Source: Thermomicrobium sp. CFH 73360
GTDB taxonomy: Bacteria > Chloroflexota > Chloroflexia > Thermomicrobiales > Thermomicrobiaceae
Direction of reading: 5' to 3'
DNA length: 64,000 nt
Assembly: GCF_023806465.1 (NCBI RefSeq)
Contig: NZ_JAMSLS010000002.1
Coordinates: 707,105-771,104, forward strand
The translations under genes were made by a program, and so were the position numbers. Below the pieces are notes generated by a model that did not search any database, had not been told where the DNA came from, and worked only from the letters and a program-made list of their open reading frames with translations. Position 1 is the first letter of the stretch; each line of letters opens with the position of its first letter. Shown piece by piece: positions 38,461 through 46,681 of the stretch.

Positions 38461-38964
38461 TTATGATACCCCAGGGTGGAGCTTATACCCAATCTGCCGC
38501 AGGAAGGTCATCCGCTTTGCGATATCCTCTTCCCCTTCGATCCCCAACGGCTTAAAGCCGTCCGCCACACCGAGCACGGCGCGTTGCTCGCCGAGATCGG
38601 CCAGGACGACTTCGGCCGGATTGGCGGTAGCGCAGAAGATGGTGCAAACCTCAACGACGTTGCGAACAGCTGGCAGCACATTGATTGGATAGACATTGCC
38701 GAGCATGATCAGAAAACAGTGACCAGCCGCAATGTTCATGACATTGCGTCGCGCCAGCTCGGTGAGTTCCGGATCGGTTCCGCTCCAGCGCACCAGCCGT
38801 GGTCCTGAGGCCTCACTGAAGGCGAGCCCGAATTTGATGCCAGGCACGGCATTCACGAGTGCTTCGTGTAAATCTTCTACCGTCTTGATGAAGTGGCTGT
38901 GCCCGAAAATGATGTTGACGTGATCAGGCTTTTCGATCCGCACTGTGACGAGTTCAATCGGCAT
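38461..38964 (-). CDS. Adenosine-specific kinase family protein (DUF355)
   Basis: 167 residues, small and highly conserved in archaea and thermophilic bacteria; the family name comes from a structure that bound adenosine compounds, and its role in the cell is not settled. Characteristic blocks: IELVTVRIEKPDHVNIIFGH, SHFIKTVEDLHEALVNAVPG, IKFGLAFSEASGPRLVRWSG, NIAAGHCFLIMLGNVYPINV, and EVCTIFCATANPAEVVLADL ending in RAVLGVADGFKPLGIEGEED. Start ATG 38964 with GGAG seven bases upstream. It lies 19 bases after the alcohol dehydrogenase gene and before E1-alpha, suggesting co-expression with acetyl-CoA-generating enzymes. Confidence 0.9.
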   Translation of the reverse strand: MPIELVTVRIEKPDHVNIIFGHSHFIKTVEDLHEALVNAVPGIKFGLAFSEASGPRLVRWSGTDPELTELARRNVMNIAAGHCFLIMLGNVYPINVLPAVRNVVEVCTIFCATANPAEVVLADLGEQRAVLGVADGFKPLGIEGEEDIAKRMTFLRQIGYKLHPGVS

Positions 38965-38983
38965 GTTCGTCTCCTTTCCTGTC

Positions 38984-40033
38984 TTACGGCACCACGACTG
39001 CACGTCCCTTGACACGTCCGTCGCGCAGATCGCGTAATGCCTGGTTGATCTGCGTGAGCGGGTAATAGGTCACTGCGACCTTGATCCGTCCCTCCCCGAC
39101 CAACTCCATCAGTTCCGCCAGCTCGGCATACGTGCCGACCAGATTCCCAAGAATTGCCTTCTCCTGGTTGACGAGCTCCATCGTCGGGACCTCCAGCCGT
39201 CCGCCATAGCCGATGACGAAGTAGGCTCCACCGCGTCGGGTCATGGCGAGTCCTTGGGCAGGAGTCAATCCTTCCCCAACGAAGTCCAGCACTACTGCTG
39301 CGCCGCGTTCGCCAGTCCGCTGCCGCACTTCGCTGACCACATCAGTCTCCGTGCCCGCCTGGATCGTCCACGTTGCGCCGAGCTCGTGTGCCAGGTGGAG
39401 TGCCAATTCGGAGCGATCGATGACGATCGTGCGTACACCCGCGAGTACCTGCAGGAGCTGGAAGGCGATGTGTCCCAGGCCCCCAAAGCCGATCAGTACC
39501 ACCGTGTCTCCTGGATCGAGCCAGCGCAATGCTCGCTTCACTGCGTGGTAGGCCGTTAGGCCCGCATCGGCGTGGGGGGCAACCGCCCGCGGCGAGACAC
39601 CATCCGGCAGTCGCACAAGATTTCTCTCCTTTGTCAGGAGAAATTCGGCAAAGCCACCATCGCGCGTGAGTCCTGGGAATTCGCCGTTCTCGCAGTACAT
39701 ATCTTGGCCACGTCGGCAGGCGAGGCATGTCCCATCGGTTACTTGCGGGTAGACGATTACCGGATCGCCAGGTTTGAAACGCTGGACGCCGGAGCCGACT
39801 GCAGCGACAAATCCAGCGTTCTCGTGGCCTAAGGTGTAGGGTAGCCTCATGGGGATATGGTCGCGGAACTGTCCCTCGATAATGTGGAGGTCAGTCCGGC
39901 AGACGCCAGCGCCATCAATGCGGACGATGACATCGTCCGGCTCGACAATGGTTGGATCAGGTAGCTCCTCCAGCACCAGGTACTCTGGCCCTTCCAGGCT
40001 CGTGTCGTACCGGTGCAAGCGCGCGGCGCGCAT
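38984..40033 (-). CDS. Zinc-dependent alcohol dehydrogenase (MDR family)
   Basis: 349 residues. Catalytic zinc ligands: Cys in RIDGAGVCRTDLHIIEG, His and Glu in LPYTLGHENAGFVAAVG, and a Cys/Asp position near AVAPHADAGLTAYHAVKRAL, where most homologues have CAG and this one has HADAG, so the third ligand is altered (Asp or His instead of Cys). Structural zinc Cys cluster: TCLACRRGQDMYCENG. NAD(P) Rossmann motif VVLIGFGGLGHIAFQLLQVL. Start ATG 40033 follows GGGAAGGAC. First gene of the operon with the adenosine-specific kinase and E1/E2 subunits; it may supply an aldehyde, or oxidise an alcohol such as acetoin or butanediol, for that complex. Confidence 0.92.
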   Translation of the reverse strand: MRAARLHRYDTSLEGPEYLVLEELPDPTIVEPDDVIVRIDGAGVCRTDLHIIEGQFRDHIPMRLPYTLGHENAGFVAAVGSGVQRFKPGDPVIVYPQVTDGTCLACRRGQDMYCENGEFPGLTRDGGFAEFLLTKERNLVRLPDGVSPRAVAPHADAGLTAYHAVKRALRWLDPGDTVVLIGFGGLGHIAFQLLQVLAGVRTIVIDRSELALHLAHELGATWTIQAGTETDVVSEVRQRTGERGAAVVLDFVGEGLTPAQGLAMTRRGGAYFVIGYGGRLEVPTMELVNQEKAILGNLVGTYAELAELMELVGEGRIKVAVTYYPLTQINQALRDLRDGRVKGRAVVVP

Positions 40034-40577
40034 TGTCCTTGTCCTTCCCACGAATTCGTGCCGGTACATCAGAGATCGTAACACGCATGCGCGACTCGGT
40101 CGAACGCTCCGAAAGGAGCGAGCGGTTCCTTCAGTCGAGTTCGTACTGCAAGAGCAGCCATTCCTCCCGGTGGCCTTCCCAGGCGAAGCCCATGTGCTCT
40201 CGGAAGACTCGGCCGAACCTCATAAGGCATGCCCATCACAGTGATGGGAGAAAGTAACGTGACTGCACCCGCCGTCGCGGACGGACGATGCGTCTTCATG
40301 AGGAAGGCTCTTGAGGCTCCGACTGATCCCTCGACCATGGGAAACCGCAGGCTCTGTTCTCCTGGTAGGGGCGCTTCGGCGCGTTCTGTTCTCGCGCAGT
40401 CGGCGAGTGCTGTATGGAGAGAGTCCTCCTTGTGACCGGAACGGGCAGCTTCGTGGGGGGCACGAGGATCCTGATGGGCGAGGGTGAGGCGATCGCCCTC
40501 GTGCACGGTCCACGTTGCGTGCCACAGGCGAGGGGACTATGCTGATCTGCTCGTCAGAGCAGCGAAGCACAGGGGGG
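40034..40577. other. Divergent intergenic region
   Basis: About 540 bases between the alcohol dehydrogenase (minus) and pyruvate kinase (plus). Apart from the palindrome listed separately at 40232-40248 I see no motif-bearing open frame, tRNA or repeat. Promoters of both genes should lie here. Confidence 0.35.
40232..40248. promoter_or_regulatory. 17-base perfect palindrome, candidate operator
   Basis: CCCATCAC and its exact complement GTGATGGG flank a single central A. It lies about 200 bases upstream of the alcohol dehydrogenase start and 330 upstream of pyruvate kinase, in the divergent region, where a dimeric regulator such as a GntR or TetR-type protein could bind. It could also be a small stem-loop. 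No second copy was noticed nearby. Confidence 0.35.
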
Positions 40578-42020
40578 ATGATGGGAGAAAGTCGCAAGAG
40601 TCCGTGTCAGCGCCGGGCGAAGATCGTGGCCACGATCGGCCCTGCTTCCTGGGACGAGGCGATTCTCCGGGAACTGATCGCCGCTGGCGTTGATGTCTTT
40701 CGGGTCAATGCCGCGCACAATGCACCAGAAGAGCGTCGTGCCATCGTCGCACGCCTGCGTGCTGCCGCGGAGGCTGCTGGCCGGCCGATTGCAATCTTGC
40801 AGGATCTGGCGAGCTGGAAGCCACGTACCGGCCCTCTTGGGGGGGAGCCGTTTCGGCTCCTTCGAGAGATGCGTATTCGGCTTGTACCAGGGAACGAGCC
40901 GATTACGCCGGATCGGATCAGCATCGACGATCCGGAACTCGTGGCGTGCCTGCAGCCTGGCCACCGCGTGTTGATCAGTGACGGCCTGATCGAACTCGTC
41001 ATCGAGGCGCGTGAAGGAGAAGAACTGATTGCGCGAGTTATGCGGGGTGGACAACTCCGAGGGCGCCAAGGCGTTGCCGTTCCGGGCGTGCTAGGGCGGC
41101 CGTTCAGGCTGAGCGAGCGCGATCGTGCAGATATTGCTTTCGCGGTCGAGCACGGGCTGGAGTACATCGGCGTGAGCTTTGTGACTGCACCGGAGGACGT
41201 TTTGGCTGTACGTCAGGTGGTGCAGGAACTCGGCGGTCGGGTGCGACTGGTCGCCAAGATTGAACGACCGGAAGCCTTAACAGCCATCCGAGAGATTGCG
41301 CGGGTCAGTGACGCGCTCATGGTGGCACGCGGTGACCTTGGAGTTCAGCTGCCGCCAGAGGAAGTGCCAGTCGCGCAGAAGCGCATCATCCGCGTGGCCC
41401 GCGCGTCCGGCATTCCCTCCATCATCGCGACACAGATGCTGGAATCGATGACGATGCAGCCGATCCCGACACGCGCCGAAGTGAGTGACGTGGCCAATGC
41501 CGTGCTGGAGGGAGCCGATGCGCTCATGCTCAGTGCGGAGACCGCGACCGGACAATATCCGGTCGAGGCGGTCACGATGATGCACCGGATTATTGTCACA
41601 ACAGAGCAGCATCTTGCCCCGATTCCTATTCCAGAGGAAGAAGAACCGACGACGATCGCAGCGACCATCGCTCGCACGGCGACGGACCTTGCACGCCGCT
41701 GGCGCGCCGTACGGGTGATTGTGGCCATCACCCGCAGCGGCTTCACTGCCCGTGAGGTGGCGCGTGAGCGACCGGGTGTCCCGATCGTCGCCGTGACGTG
41801 CGATCCATTCGTTGCCCGCCAACTTGCGCTTGTTTGGGGTGTCTCGCCGATTGCTGTTTCGGCGTTCGCAGAGACGAGTGAGGAGTTGATCGAGCAAGCT
41901 GCCCGTGCCGCGCGCACAACCGGCCTTGCTGCGCCACCGGATCATGCGGTCTTCATTGCTAGCTTGCGGTACTTCCCAGAGCCGGGACACGCCGATACTC
42001 TCCATCTCCGGCAGCTTTGA
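40578..42020 (+). CDS. pyk: Pyruvate kinase
   Basis: 480 residues from ATG 40578; a start at 40539 (GAGGGG upstream) or 40581 is also possible. Converts phosphoenolpyruvate and ADP to pyruvate and ATP. Core residues kept: KIVATIGPASWDEAIL, FRVNAAHN (Arg, Asn), catalytic Lys/Glu in LVAKIERPEAL, ARGDLGVQLPPEEVPVAQKR, and IIATQMLESMTMQPIPTRAE. The potassium-site loop, normally DTKGPEIRTG, reads DLASWKPRTG: Lys81 sits where rabbit enzyme has Glu117 and Leu77 replaces Thr113, changes known from potassium-independent pyruvate kinases; Ser of RxNxS is Ala46. A C-terminal regulatory-type domain is present (VRVIVAITRSGFTAREVARE). Monocistronic. Confidence 0.93.
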   Translation: MMGESRKSPCQRRAKIVATIGPASWDEAILRELIAAGVDVFRVNAAHNAPEERRAIVARLRAAAEAAGRPIAILQDLASWKPRTGPLGGEPFRLLREMRIRLVPGNEPITPDRISIDDPELVACLQPGHRVLISDGLIELVIEAREGEELIARVMRGGQLRGRQGVAVPGVLGRPFRLSERDRADIAFAVEHGLEYIGVSFVTAPEDVLAVRQVVQELGGRVRLVAKIERPEALTAIREIARVSDALMVARGDLGVQLPPEEVPVAQKRIIRVARASGIPSIIATQMLESMTMQPIPTRAEVSDVANAVLEGADALMLSAETATGQYPVEAVTMMHRIIVTTEQHLAPIPIPEEEEPTTIAATIARTATDLARRWRAVRVIVAITRSGFTAREVARERPGVPIVAVTCDPFVARQLALVWGVSPIAVSAFAETSEELIEQAARAARTTGLAAPPDHAVFIASLRYFPEPGHADTLHLRQL

Positions 42021-42437
42021 TCAGGCCGGGTATGCCTTGATCGCATCGTCCGACTGTCAGGAGCGAACGCCGTGAGGAGAAGGTGGCGAGCCGCGGACTC
42101 TACGAGACCGAAGCTGTGGCGAAACGACAGAGAACTTTGCTTCACACCCATTCGCCTATGTGGACGGAACCAGCAGGAGTGGAAACACTCGAGCGACTGG
42201 AGAGAAAGCAACGCTGCGCGTTCTTCTCAGAGGATTGCCCTGCGGCACACTATCCTGGTTTGCTTGTGGCCCAAACCTTTGGGTGGACGGTGAGCACGGG
42301 GGTCAGGGAGGGCGTCCTCGGGTGCTTGGATCGCTTCAAAAAGTCGCCTGATATTGTGGGGCAGCAGAGATTGGACCGGTGGGGGAGCAAGATCCTCTGC
42401 CTGATTGGGAGGCAGAGATCCGCGAGTGCTGTTGCCC
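42021..42437. other. Intergenic DNA after pyruvate kinase
   Basis: About 420 bases from the pyruvate kinase stop to the promoter of the zinc-ribbon gene. Open frames are short and not family-like. No terminator hairpin with T-tract was found after the kinase. Confidence 0.3.
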
Positions 42438-42466
42438 TTGCGTATGGATACGAGGCGTGTTATAGT
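42438..42466 (+). promoter_or_regulatory. Sigma-70-type promoter before the zinc-ribbon gene
   Basis: TTGCGT (42438-42443), a 17-base spacer and TATAGT (42461-42466) make a good housekeeping promoter. The region around it is unusually AT-rich for this genome (TATAGTGAAATTAATAG). Transcription would begin near 42473, giving a leader of about 160 bases before the zinc-ribbon protein. Confidence 0.55.
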
Positions 42467-42579
42467 GAAATTAATAGCCGAGGGTACCGCGCGCGTGGTC
42501 GAGGCGACAGTGAGGGCCTGTCTCCCCGAACTCATCTCGGCGGCGAATCCCCAAGGCTAGAGTGAGTACTGGTTCCGGA

Positions 42580-42603
42580 GGCGAACAGCGTGAGCTGTTC
42601 GCC
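42580..42603 (+). promoter_or_regulatory. Leader hairpin upstream of the zinc-ribbon gene
   Basis: GGCGAACAGC (42580-42589) pairs perfectly with GCTGTTCGCC (42594-42603) around a GTGA tetraloop (a GNRA loop). It ends 12-15 bases before AAGGAG of the next gene, so it could control ribosome access or protect the 5' end of the message; it is too far from a U-tract to be a terminator. Confidence 0.5.
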
Positions 42604-42631
42604 AAGAAGAGTTCCTAAGGAGACCCACGAG

Positions 42632-42979
42632 ATGAGTTTCGGGTTCACTGACAAGGTCCTGACTTGCCGCGACTGCGGCACGCAGTTCGTTTTCACCGCT
42701 GGCGAGCAGCAGTTCTATGCGGACAAGGGGTTCACCAACGAGCCTTCCCGCTGTCCGACGTGCCGCCAGGCCGCCCGCGCTCGGCGCGGTGGGCGTGGTG
42801 ATGCACCCTCGTACCGCAGCCGAGAGCCGCGCGAGTCGCGACAAGATCGCCCGATGTATCCGGCGATCTGCAGCGATTGCGGTCGCGAGACGATGGTTCC
42901 CTTCCTGCCCCGGCAGGATCGGCCGGTCTACTGCTCGGACTGCTTCCGCGCTCGGCGGCAAGTCTCGTCCGGCTACTGA
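42632..42979 (+). CDS. Zinc-ribbon domain protein, small
   Basis: 115 residues. Two zinc ribbons: the first has KVLTCRDCGTQFVFTAGEQQ, FYADKGFTNEP and SRCPTCRQAARARR (CxxC ... CxxC); the second has PAICSDCGRETMVPFLPRQD and RPVYCSDCFRARRQ. Between them lies a basic RGGRGDAPSYRSREPRESRQ stretch likely to bind nucleic acid. Proteins of this kind are common in Chloroflexi and are thought, by composition only, to bind RNA or DNA; function unknown. AAGGAG lies about nine bases upstream. It has its own promoter, a 160-base leader with a hairpin, and a strong terminator, which suggests a highly expressed single-gene unit. Confidence 0.88.
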   Translation: MSFGFTDKVLTCRDCGTQFVFTAGEQQFYADKGFTNEPSRCPTCRQAARARRGGRGDAPSYRSREPRESRQDRPMYPAICSDCGRETMVPFLPRQDRPVYCSDCFRARRQVSSGY

Positions 42980-43000
42980 TCCTCGTATCCACTGAGAACG

Positions 43001-43041
43001 GACGCCACCCAGTTGCCCTCGCTGGGTGGTGTCGCGTTTTC
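43001..43041 (+). terminator. Rho-independent terminator of the zinc-ribbon gene
   Basis: GACGCCACCCAG (43001-43012) pairs with CTGGGTGGTGTC (43022-43033), one G-U wobble, nine-base loop, followed by GCGTTTTCTC. It ends right at the stop of the convergent FHA gene. Confidence 0.85.
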
Positions 43042-43623
43042 TCAGCGTCGCTTGATCGGAACACCCCCGCGGTTCAATGCCTCTAGTGTCTTCGACCCCT
43101 CGAGGTAGTGAACGGTGATCGCACCGAGCGTGATCTGATCCCCATCTTTCACGATTGCTTGACGGACCGGCGTGCCGTTGATCCGCGTGCCGTTCCGGCT
43201 CTCACGGTCGTGCAACTCGTAGCGGCCGTCTGGCCGTCGCACCAGTTCCGCGTGATAGGCCGAAACGGTCGGATGGTCGATGACAATATCGTTGTTCGGA
43301 TAGCGACCGATGCGGATCCGTTCCTGCTCGAGGAAGACTGTACGCCCAGGCATGACCAGCCGAGGTGTGCTCTGGCGTCGTCGGCGGGCCCGGGTACCGA
43401 GCGGCCGAACCACTGCATCCCAGATGTCGCCGACGCGTTCCACAAGACCAGGCGCGATCATGGTCAACGGTGCAGCGAAGACAAAAAAGATTGCCGCGCC
43501 GCTGACCAAGGTCAGCGCGTCTCGTCCCCATTCCTCAGCCATGCGTGCGACCCAGTAGAGCTCCACGATCCAAATGACAATGAGCGCGAGAAAGAGGATC
43601 CCCAGCCACACTTGCGTGCTCAC
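43042..43623 (-). CDS. Membrane-anchored FHA-domain protein
   Basis: 193 residues. Two N-terminal hydrophobic helices (WLGILFLALIVIWIVELYWV and LVSGAAIFFVFAAPLTMIAP), then a basic hinge RARRRRQ and a C-terminal FHA domain for binding phosphothreonine peptides: RIRIGRYPNNDIVIDHPTVS, AYHAELVRRPDGRYELHDRE and SRNGTRINGTPVRQA, with the key Arg, Ser, His and Asn residues kept. The domain would face the cytoplasm. FHA proteins work with Ser/Thr kinases in envelope or division control; no kinase gene is in view. Stop codon lies next to the terminator of the convergent gene. Confidence 0.9.
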   Translation of the reverse strand: MSTQVWLGILFLALIVIWIVELYWVARMAEEWGRDALTLVSGAAIFFVFAAPLTMIAPGLVERVGDIWDAVVRPLGTRARRRRQSTPRLVMPGRTVFLEQERIRIGRYPNNDIVIDHPTVSAYHAELVRRPDGRYELHDRESRNGTRINGTPVRQAIVKDGDQITLGAITVHYLEGSKTLEALNRGGVPIKRR

Positions 43624-43707
43624 CCGACGTCCTCCGCTCCCTCTGTTCCGGGCTGAGGTCGAGCGGCGCGGCGATTCACCTGCCCCGCTCTCGTCCCGCT
43701 CCGCCGC

Positions 43708-44253
43708 TCAGGTATCTTTCAGTATAGCGCTCCCCGAGTGCCTGTCCGAGTCTCCTTCGAACGCCGTGAGAAGAGCCGTGAGCGCGTCGATACCGGGTGC
43801 ATCGCTTGCGACCAGACGCCGGATTGTGCGCTGGAGCTCCGTGCGGATAAATCGCTGGCGTTCTTCATTCCCGATTGCTCCAGAGCATGCCTGCCATCCC
43901 AGTGCCAGCGTCTCCAGCACAGTGCGAGCATGGGCTGGCTCAAGTTCCTCGAGCGTCGCCGCGAGGAGCGTCCAGCTTGCCTCGGTCGGCTTCGGCAGGT
44001 CAGCAACCAGCACACTCGTGGCAAGGAGGACGGGAACTCCGAGTGTCGCTGGAACGCGATCGACGAGTAACGGGGCGAGGTCTTGGACGAGTTCCCAGGC
44101 CAGTTGCGGCTGGAGGCCTGTCACACGAGCAAGTTCGCGACGGTAACTGAGTTCCGTGCTGTCACCGCTGAACCAGCGCAGCCATTCGGTCGCTCGTCGT
44201 TGTCGTTCAGACTCGGTTCGGGCGCGACGGAGCAAACCCGGCATCGTACTCAC
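43708..44253 (-). CDS. Unknown helical protein
   Basis: 181 residues from GTG 44253, which overlaps the MFS gene stop as GTGA; an ATG at 44244 is an alternative. Sequence is helical and Leu/Ala/Arg-rich: RRARTESERQRRATEWLRWF, SGDSTELSYRRELARVTGLQ, PQLAWELVQDLAPLLVDRVP and ALTALLTAFEGDSD. No Cys cluster, membrane helix or known motif was recognised. Codon composition is like its neighbours, and the overlap supports translation with the MFS transporter, so it may act with it. Confidence 0.6.
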   Translation of the reverse strand: MSTMPGLLRRARTESERQRRATEWLRWFSGDSTELSYRRELARVTGLQPQLAWELVQDLAPLLVDRVPATLGVPVLLATSVLVADLPKPTEASWTLLAATLEELEPAHARTVLETLALGWQACSGAIGNEERQRFIRTELQRTIRRLVASDAPGIDALTALLTAFEGDSDRHSGSAILKDT

Positions 44254-45449
44254 CGGACGGGGACTGCGGTGCTCTGACGTTGGACGATGATATTGTGGAC
44301 TATCCGTGTGGCCATGACGAGGAGGACGCTCAATCCAAGCCCCAGCGCCAACGGCAACCGCGCGTCGATTTTGTAGAGTGGGCCAGCGACGAAGGGGGCG
44401 ACCGTAGTCCCCAGGCCACCCAGAATCTCGGCGAGCGCAAAGACGCGTGAGCGCAGATGTTCGCGTGTCACTACTCCGAAAACAGCATAGAAAGCAGACC
44501 AGGCGACGAGAAATCCGCCACGGAGGAGGTAAGCGACGAGGAAAATGCGGAAATCGCTCCCCAGCAGTAAGAGGGTGAATCCACCGGCGACTGCCGCGGT
44601 TGCAATCAGCAACGTATGAAACGGATCTCCGAGCCAGCGGATTCGGCTCACGCCGAGACTGAGAAGCGTACTCCCGAGCGCCGCGATCGAACCAAGCCAG
44701 CCGATGCGTTCCAGGCTGATACCATGCACCTCTTGCAGGTAATTGGGAGCGAGAACCCACCCAAGCATCATGCCACCGATCGTTGTCACCATCAGGCCGG
44801 CCACAAGGAGAATTGGACGCTCAGCGAGGAGTTCGCGATAAGACCCCCCTCCCCGAGTGACGGTAGCATGTGGCGGAATGCGCACCGTCGCAAAGACGAG
44901 CGCCGCAGCGGCAGTCGTCAGACCGGCAGCGATCAGCGTCGAGCGGAGCCCCCAACGTTCAGCCAACCAGCCCGCGGCTGCTGGTGTGGCGATTGTGGCA
45001 ATCGAAGGCGCGACCGTATAGATCAAGGTGAAGTACCGTGTTCGTTCCTCCCCCTCACGACCGAGCCCTGCGATGAGTGTGCTGAGCGCTGGGAAGGCGA
45101 TCACACCGGCATTGACCGCAAGAAGTCCAGGGAACAGTTGCCACCACTCCCGGACAGCAGCGCAGAGGAGAAAGCCAAGTGCAGCCAAACCACGCATTCC
45201 GGCGACGAGCAGGCGGAGCGAAGCGCGGTCCACGAGCCAGCTCGAGGGCAACAAGAAGAGGAGGCGGAGAATCCCGGAGATACCAATCACTAGACCGATC
45301 TCGGGTGGCGAGGCGCCCAGCGACGCGATATACAGCGGCCAGAGCGTGAAGAAGAAACCGACCGCTCCCTCATTGAGGAGCGATCCTGCGAAGAGCCGCC
45401 ACGCGGTGGCGCGGGCAGCGCTGGAGTTGAGCGAACTGTCACTTCCCAT
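44250..45449 (-). CDS. Major facilitator superfamily transporter
   Basis: 399 residues with about twelve membrane helices. Loop 2-3 MFS motif is degenerate: SSWLVDRASLRLLVAGMRGL, with the D-R-x-S-x-R pattern. Other segments: GFFFTLWPLYIASLGASPPE at the first helix, ALSTLIAGLGREGEERTRYF, AAGWLAERWGLRSTLIAAGL and a second half with LAPNYLQEVHGISLERIGWL. The long family includes drug and sugar exporters; substrate unknown. Start ATG follows GGGGGCGGG. It overlaps the unknown gene downstream. No regulator is adjacent. Confidence 0.88.
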   Translation of the reverse strand: MGSDSSLNSSAARATAWRLFAGSLLNEGAVGFFFTLWPLYIASLGASPPEIGLVIGISGILRLLFLLPSSWLVDRASLRLLVAGMRGLAALGFLLCAAVREWWQLFPGLLAVNAGVIAFPALSTLIAGLGREGEERTRYFTLIYTVAPSIATIATPAAAGWLAERWGLRSTLIAAGLTTAAAALVFATVRIPPHATVTRGGGSYRELLAERPILLVAGLMVTTIGGMMLGWVLAPNYLQEVHGISLERIGWLGSIAALGSTLLSLGVSRIRWLGDPFHTLLIATAAVAGGFTLLLLGSDFRIFLVAYLLRGGFLVAWSAFYAVFGVVTREHLRSRVFALAEILGGLGTTVAPFVAGPLYKIDARLPLALGLGLSVLLVMATRIVHNIIVQRQSTAVPVR

Positions 45450-45640
45450 CCCGCCCCCAGCCTATCCGCGCTAGTATACGAGGGTGTGGCCGTCCGGCCG
45501 CAACGAGAGACGAGCGTTCTGCCGGATCTCTCGGTCACCATAGCTCCTTCGGCTGTTTTCCGGAACTGCCTTGCTGGGCTGTGGTGCGTGAGCTGGATCA
45601 GCTGGATCGCTCTTTCATCAGAATGGGAAGGATCGCGGTG

Positions 45641-46678
45641 ATGGTCGATCTCATTAGTGACACAGTAACGCGGCCGACGCCGGCGATGCGCCGCGTCATG
45701 GCCGAAGCAGAGGTCGGTGACGAGCAACTGGGCGAGGATCCCTCTGTCAACCGGTTGCAGGAGATGGTAGCCGAGCTCACTGGGAAGGAGGCAGCGCTCT
45801 TTCTTCCGTCTGGCACGATGTGCAACTTGATCGGCATCAAGGTACACACCCAGCCGGGCGACCGGATCCTGATTGAGCGGACGGCGCATCCGGTGACGTC
45901 GGAGGCTGGGGGGCCGGCGCTCGTGTGCGGAGTGATGACCCAACTCCTCGACGGGGTGCGCGGGGTCTTCACCGCAGAGCAAGTCGAGGAGGCAGCCGAA
46001 CCGGGGGATGGGGTCCACACGCCACCGACGACGCTGGTGTGCCTTGAGAATACGCACAACCGTGGTGGGGGGAAGATTTGGCCGCTCGCGACGCTGGAAG
46101 CCGTCAGTGCGACAGCGCATCGGCTGGGGCTGAAAGTGCATCTGGATGGGGCACGGTTGCTCAATGCCGTGGTGGCGACGGGAATTCCGGCGCAGGTGTG
46201 GTGTCGGACGGTCGATACCGTTTGGATCGATCTGTCCAAAGGCTTGGGATGTCCTGTCGGTGCGGTGCTGGCGGGCGACCGGGAGACGATGCGGCGGGCG
46301 CGGCGCTACAAGCAGATGTTTGGGGGTGCCATGCGCCAGGCGGGGATTGTGGCGGCCGCGGGGATCTATGCCCTACAGCATCATGTCGAGCGCTTGGCGG
46401 AAGATCACGCCAATGCGCGGTTGCTTGCGGAAGGACTGGCGGAGACCCCAGGGATCGGGATTGATCCGGCGGAGGTAGAGACGAATATTGTCTTCTTTGA
46501 TGTCCGAGACACGGGGATGACGGCCCAAGAGTTCACCCAAGCACTCCTCAGCGAAGGGGTTCGCATGGGAGCCATGGGGCGGTACCGCGTCCGGGCCGTG
46601 ACGCACCTCGATGTCTCGCGGCAGGACATCGAGCGAGCGATTGCCGCGGTGCGTCGGGTGGTCCTGGCGCATCGCTGA
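45641..46678 (+). CDS. Low-specificity L-threonine aldolase (beta-eliminating lyase fold)
   Basis: 345 residues. Pyridoxal-phosphate fold type I enzyme that splits threonine or allo-threonine into glycine and acetaldehyde. Blocks: LISDTVTRPTPAMRRVMAEA, VGDEQLGEDPSVNRLQEMVA, ALFLPSGTMCNLIGIKVHTQ, LENTHNRGGGKIWPL, LKVHLDGARLLNAVVATGIP (Asp that pairs with the ring nitrogen) and the PLP Lys in WIDLSKGLGCPVGAVLAGDR. Start: ATG 45641, nine bases after GGAAGG; ATG 45623 is possible. Base composition here is more G-rich in a row than neighbours but still coding-like. Converges with the DinB gene; three bases separate the stops. Confidence 0.93.
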   Translation: MVDLISDTVTRPTPAMRRVMAEAEVGDEQLGEDPSVNRLQEMVAELTGKEAALFLPSGTMCNLIGIKVHTQPGDRILIERTAHPVTSEAGGPALVCGVMTQLLDGVRGVFTAEQVEEAAEPGDGVHTPPTTLVCLENTHNRGGGKIWPLATLEAVSATAHRLGLKVHLDGARLLNAVVATGIPAQVWCRTVDTVWIDLSKGLGCPVGAVLAGDRETMRRARRYKQMFGGAMRQAGIVAAAGIYALQHHVERLAEDHANARLLAEGLAETPGIGIDPAEVETNIVFFDVRDTGMTAQEFTQALLSEGVRMGAMGRYRVRAVTHLDVSRQDIERAIAAVRRVVLAHR

Positions 46679-46681
46679 CGC

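Noticed and set aside
40241..40600. Repeated string GATGGGAGAAAGT (near 40243 and 40579) as a direct repeat
   Set aside because: Only about 13 bases match; one copy overlaps a start codon and ribosome-type purines, so chance is likely.
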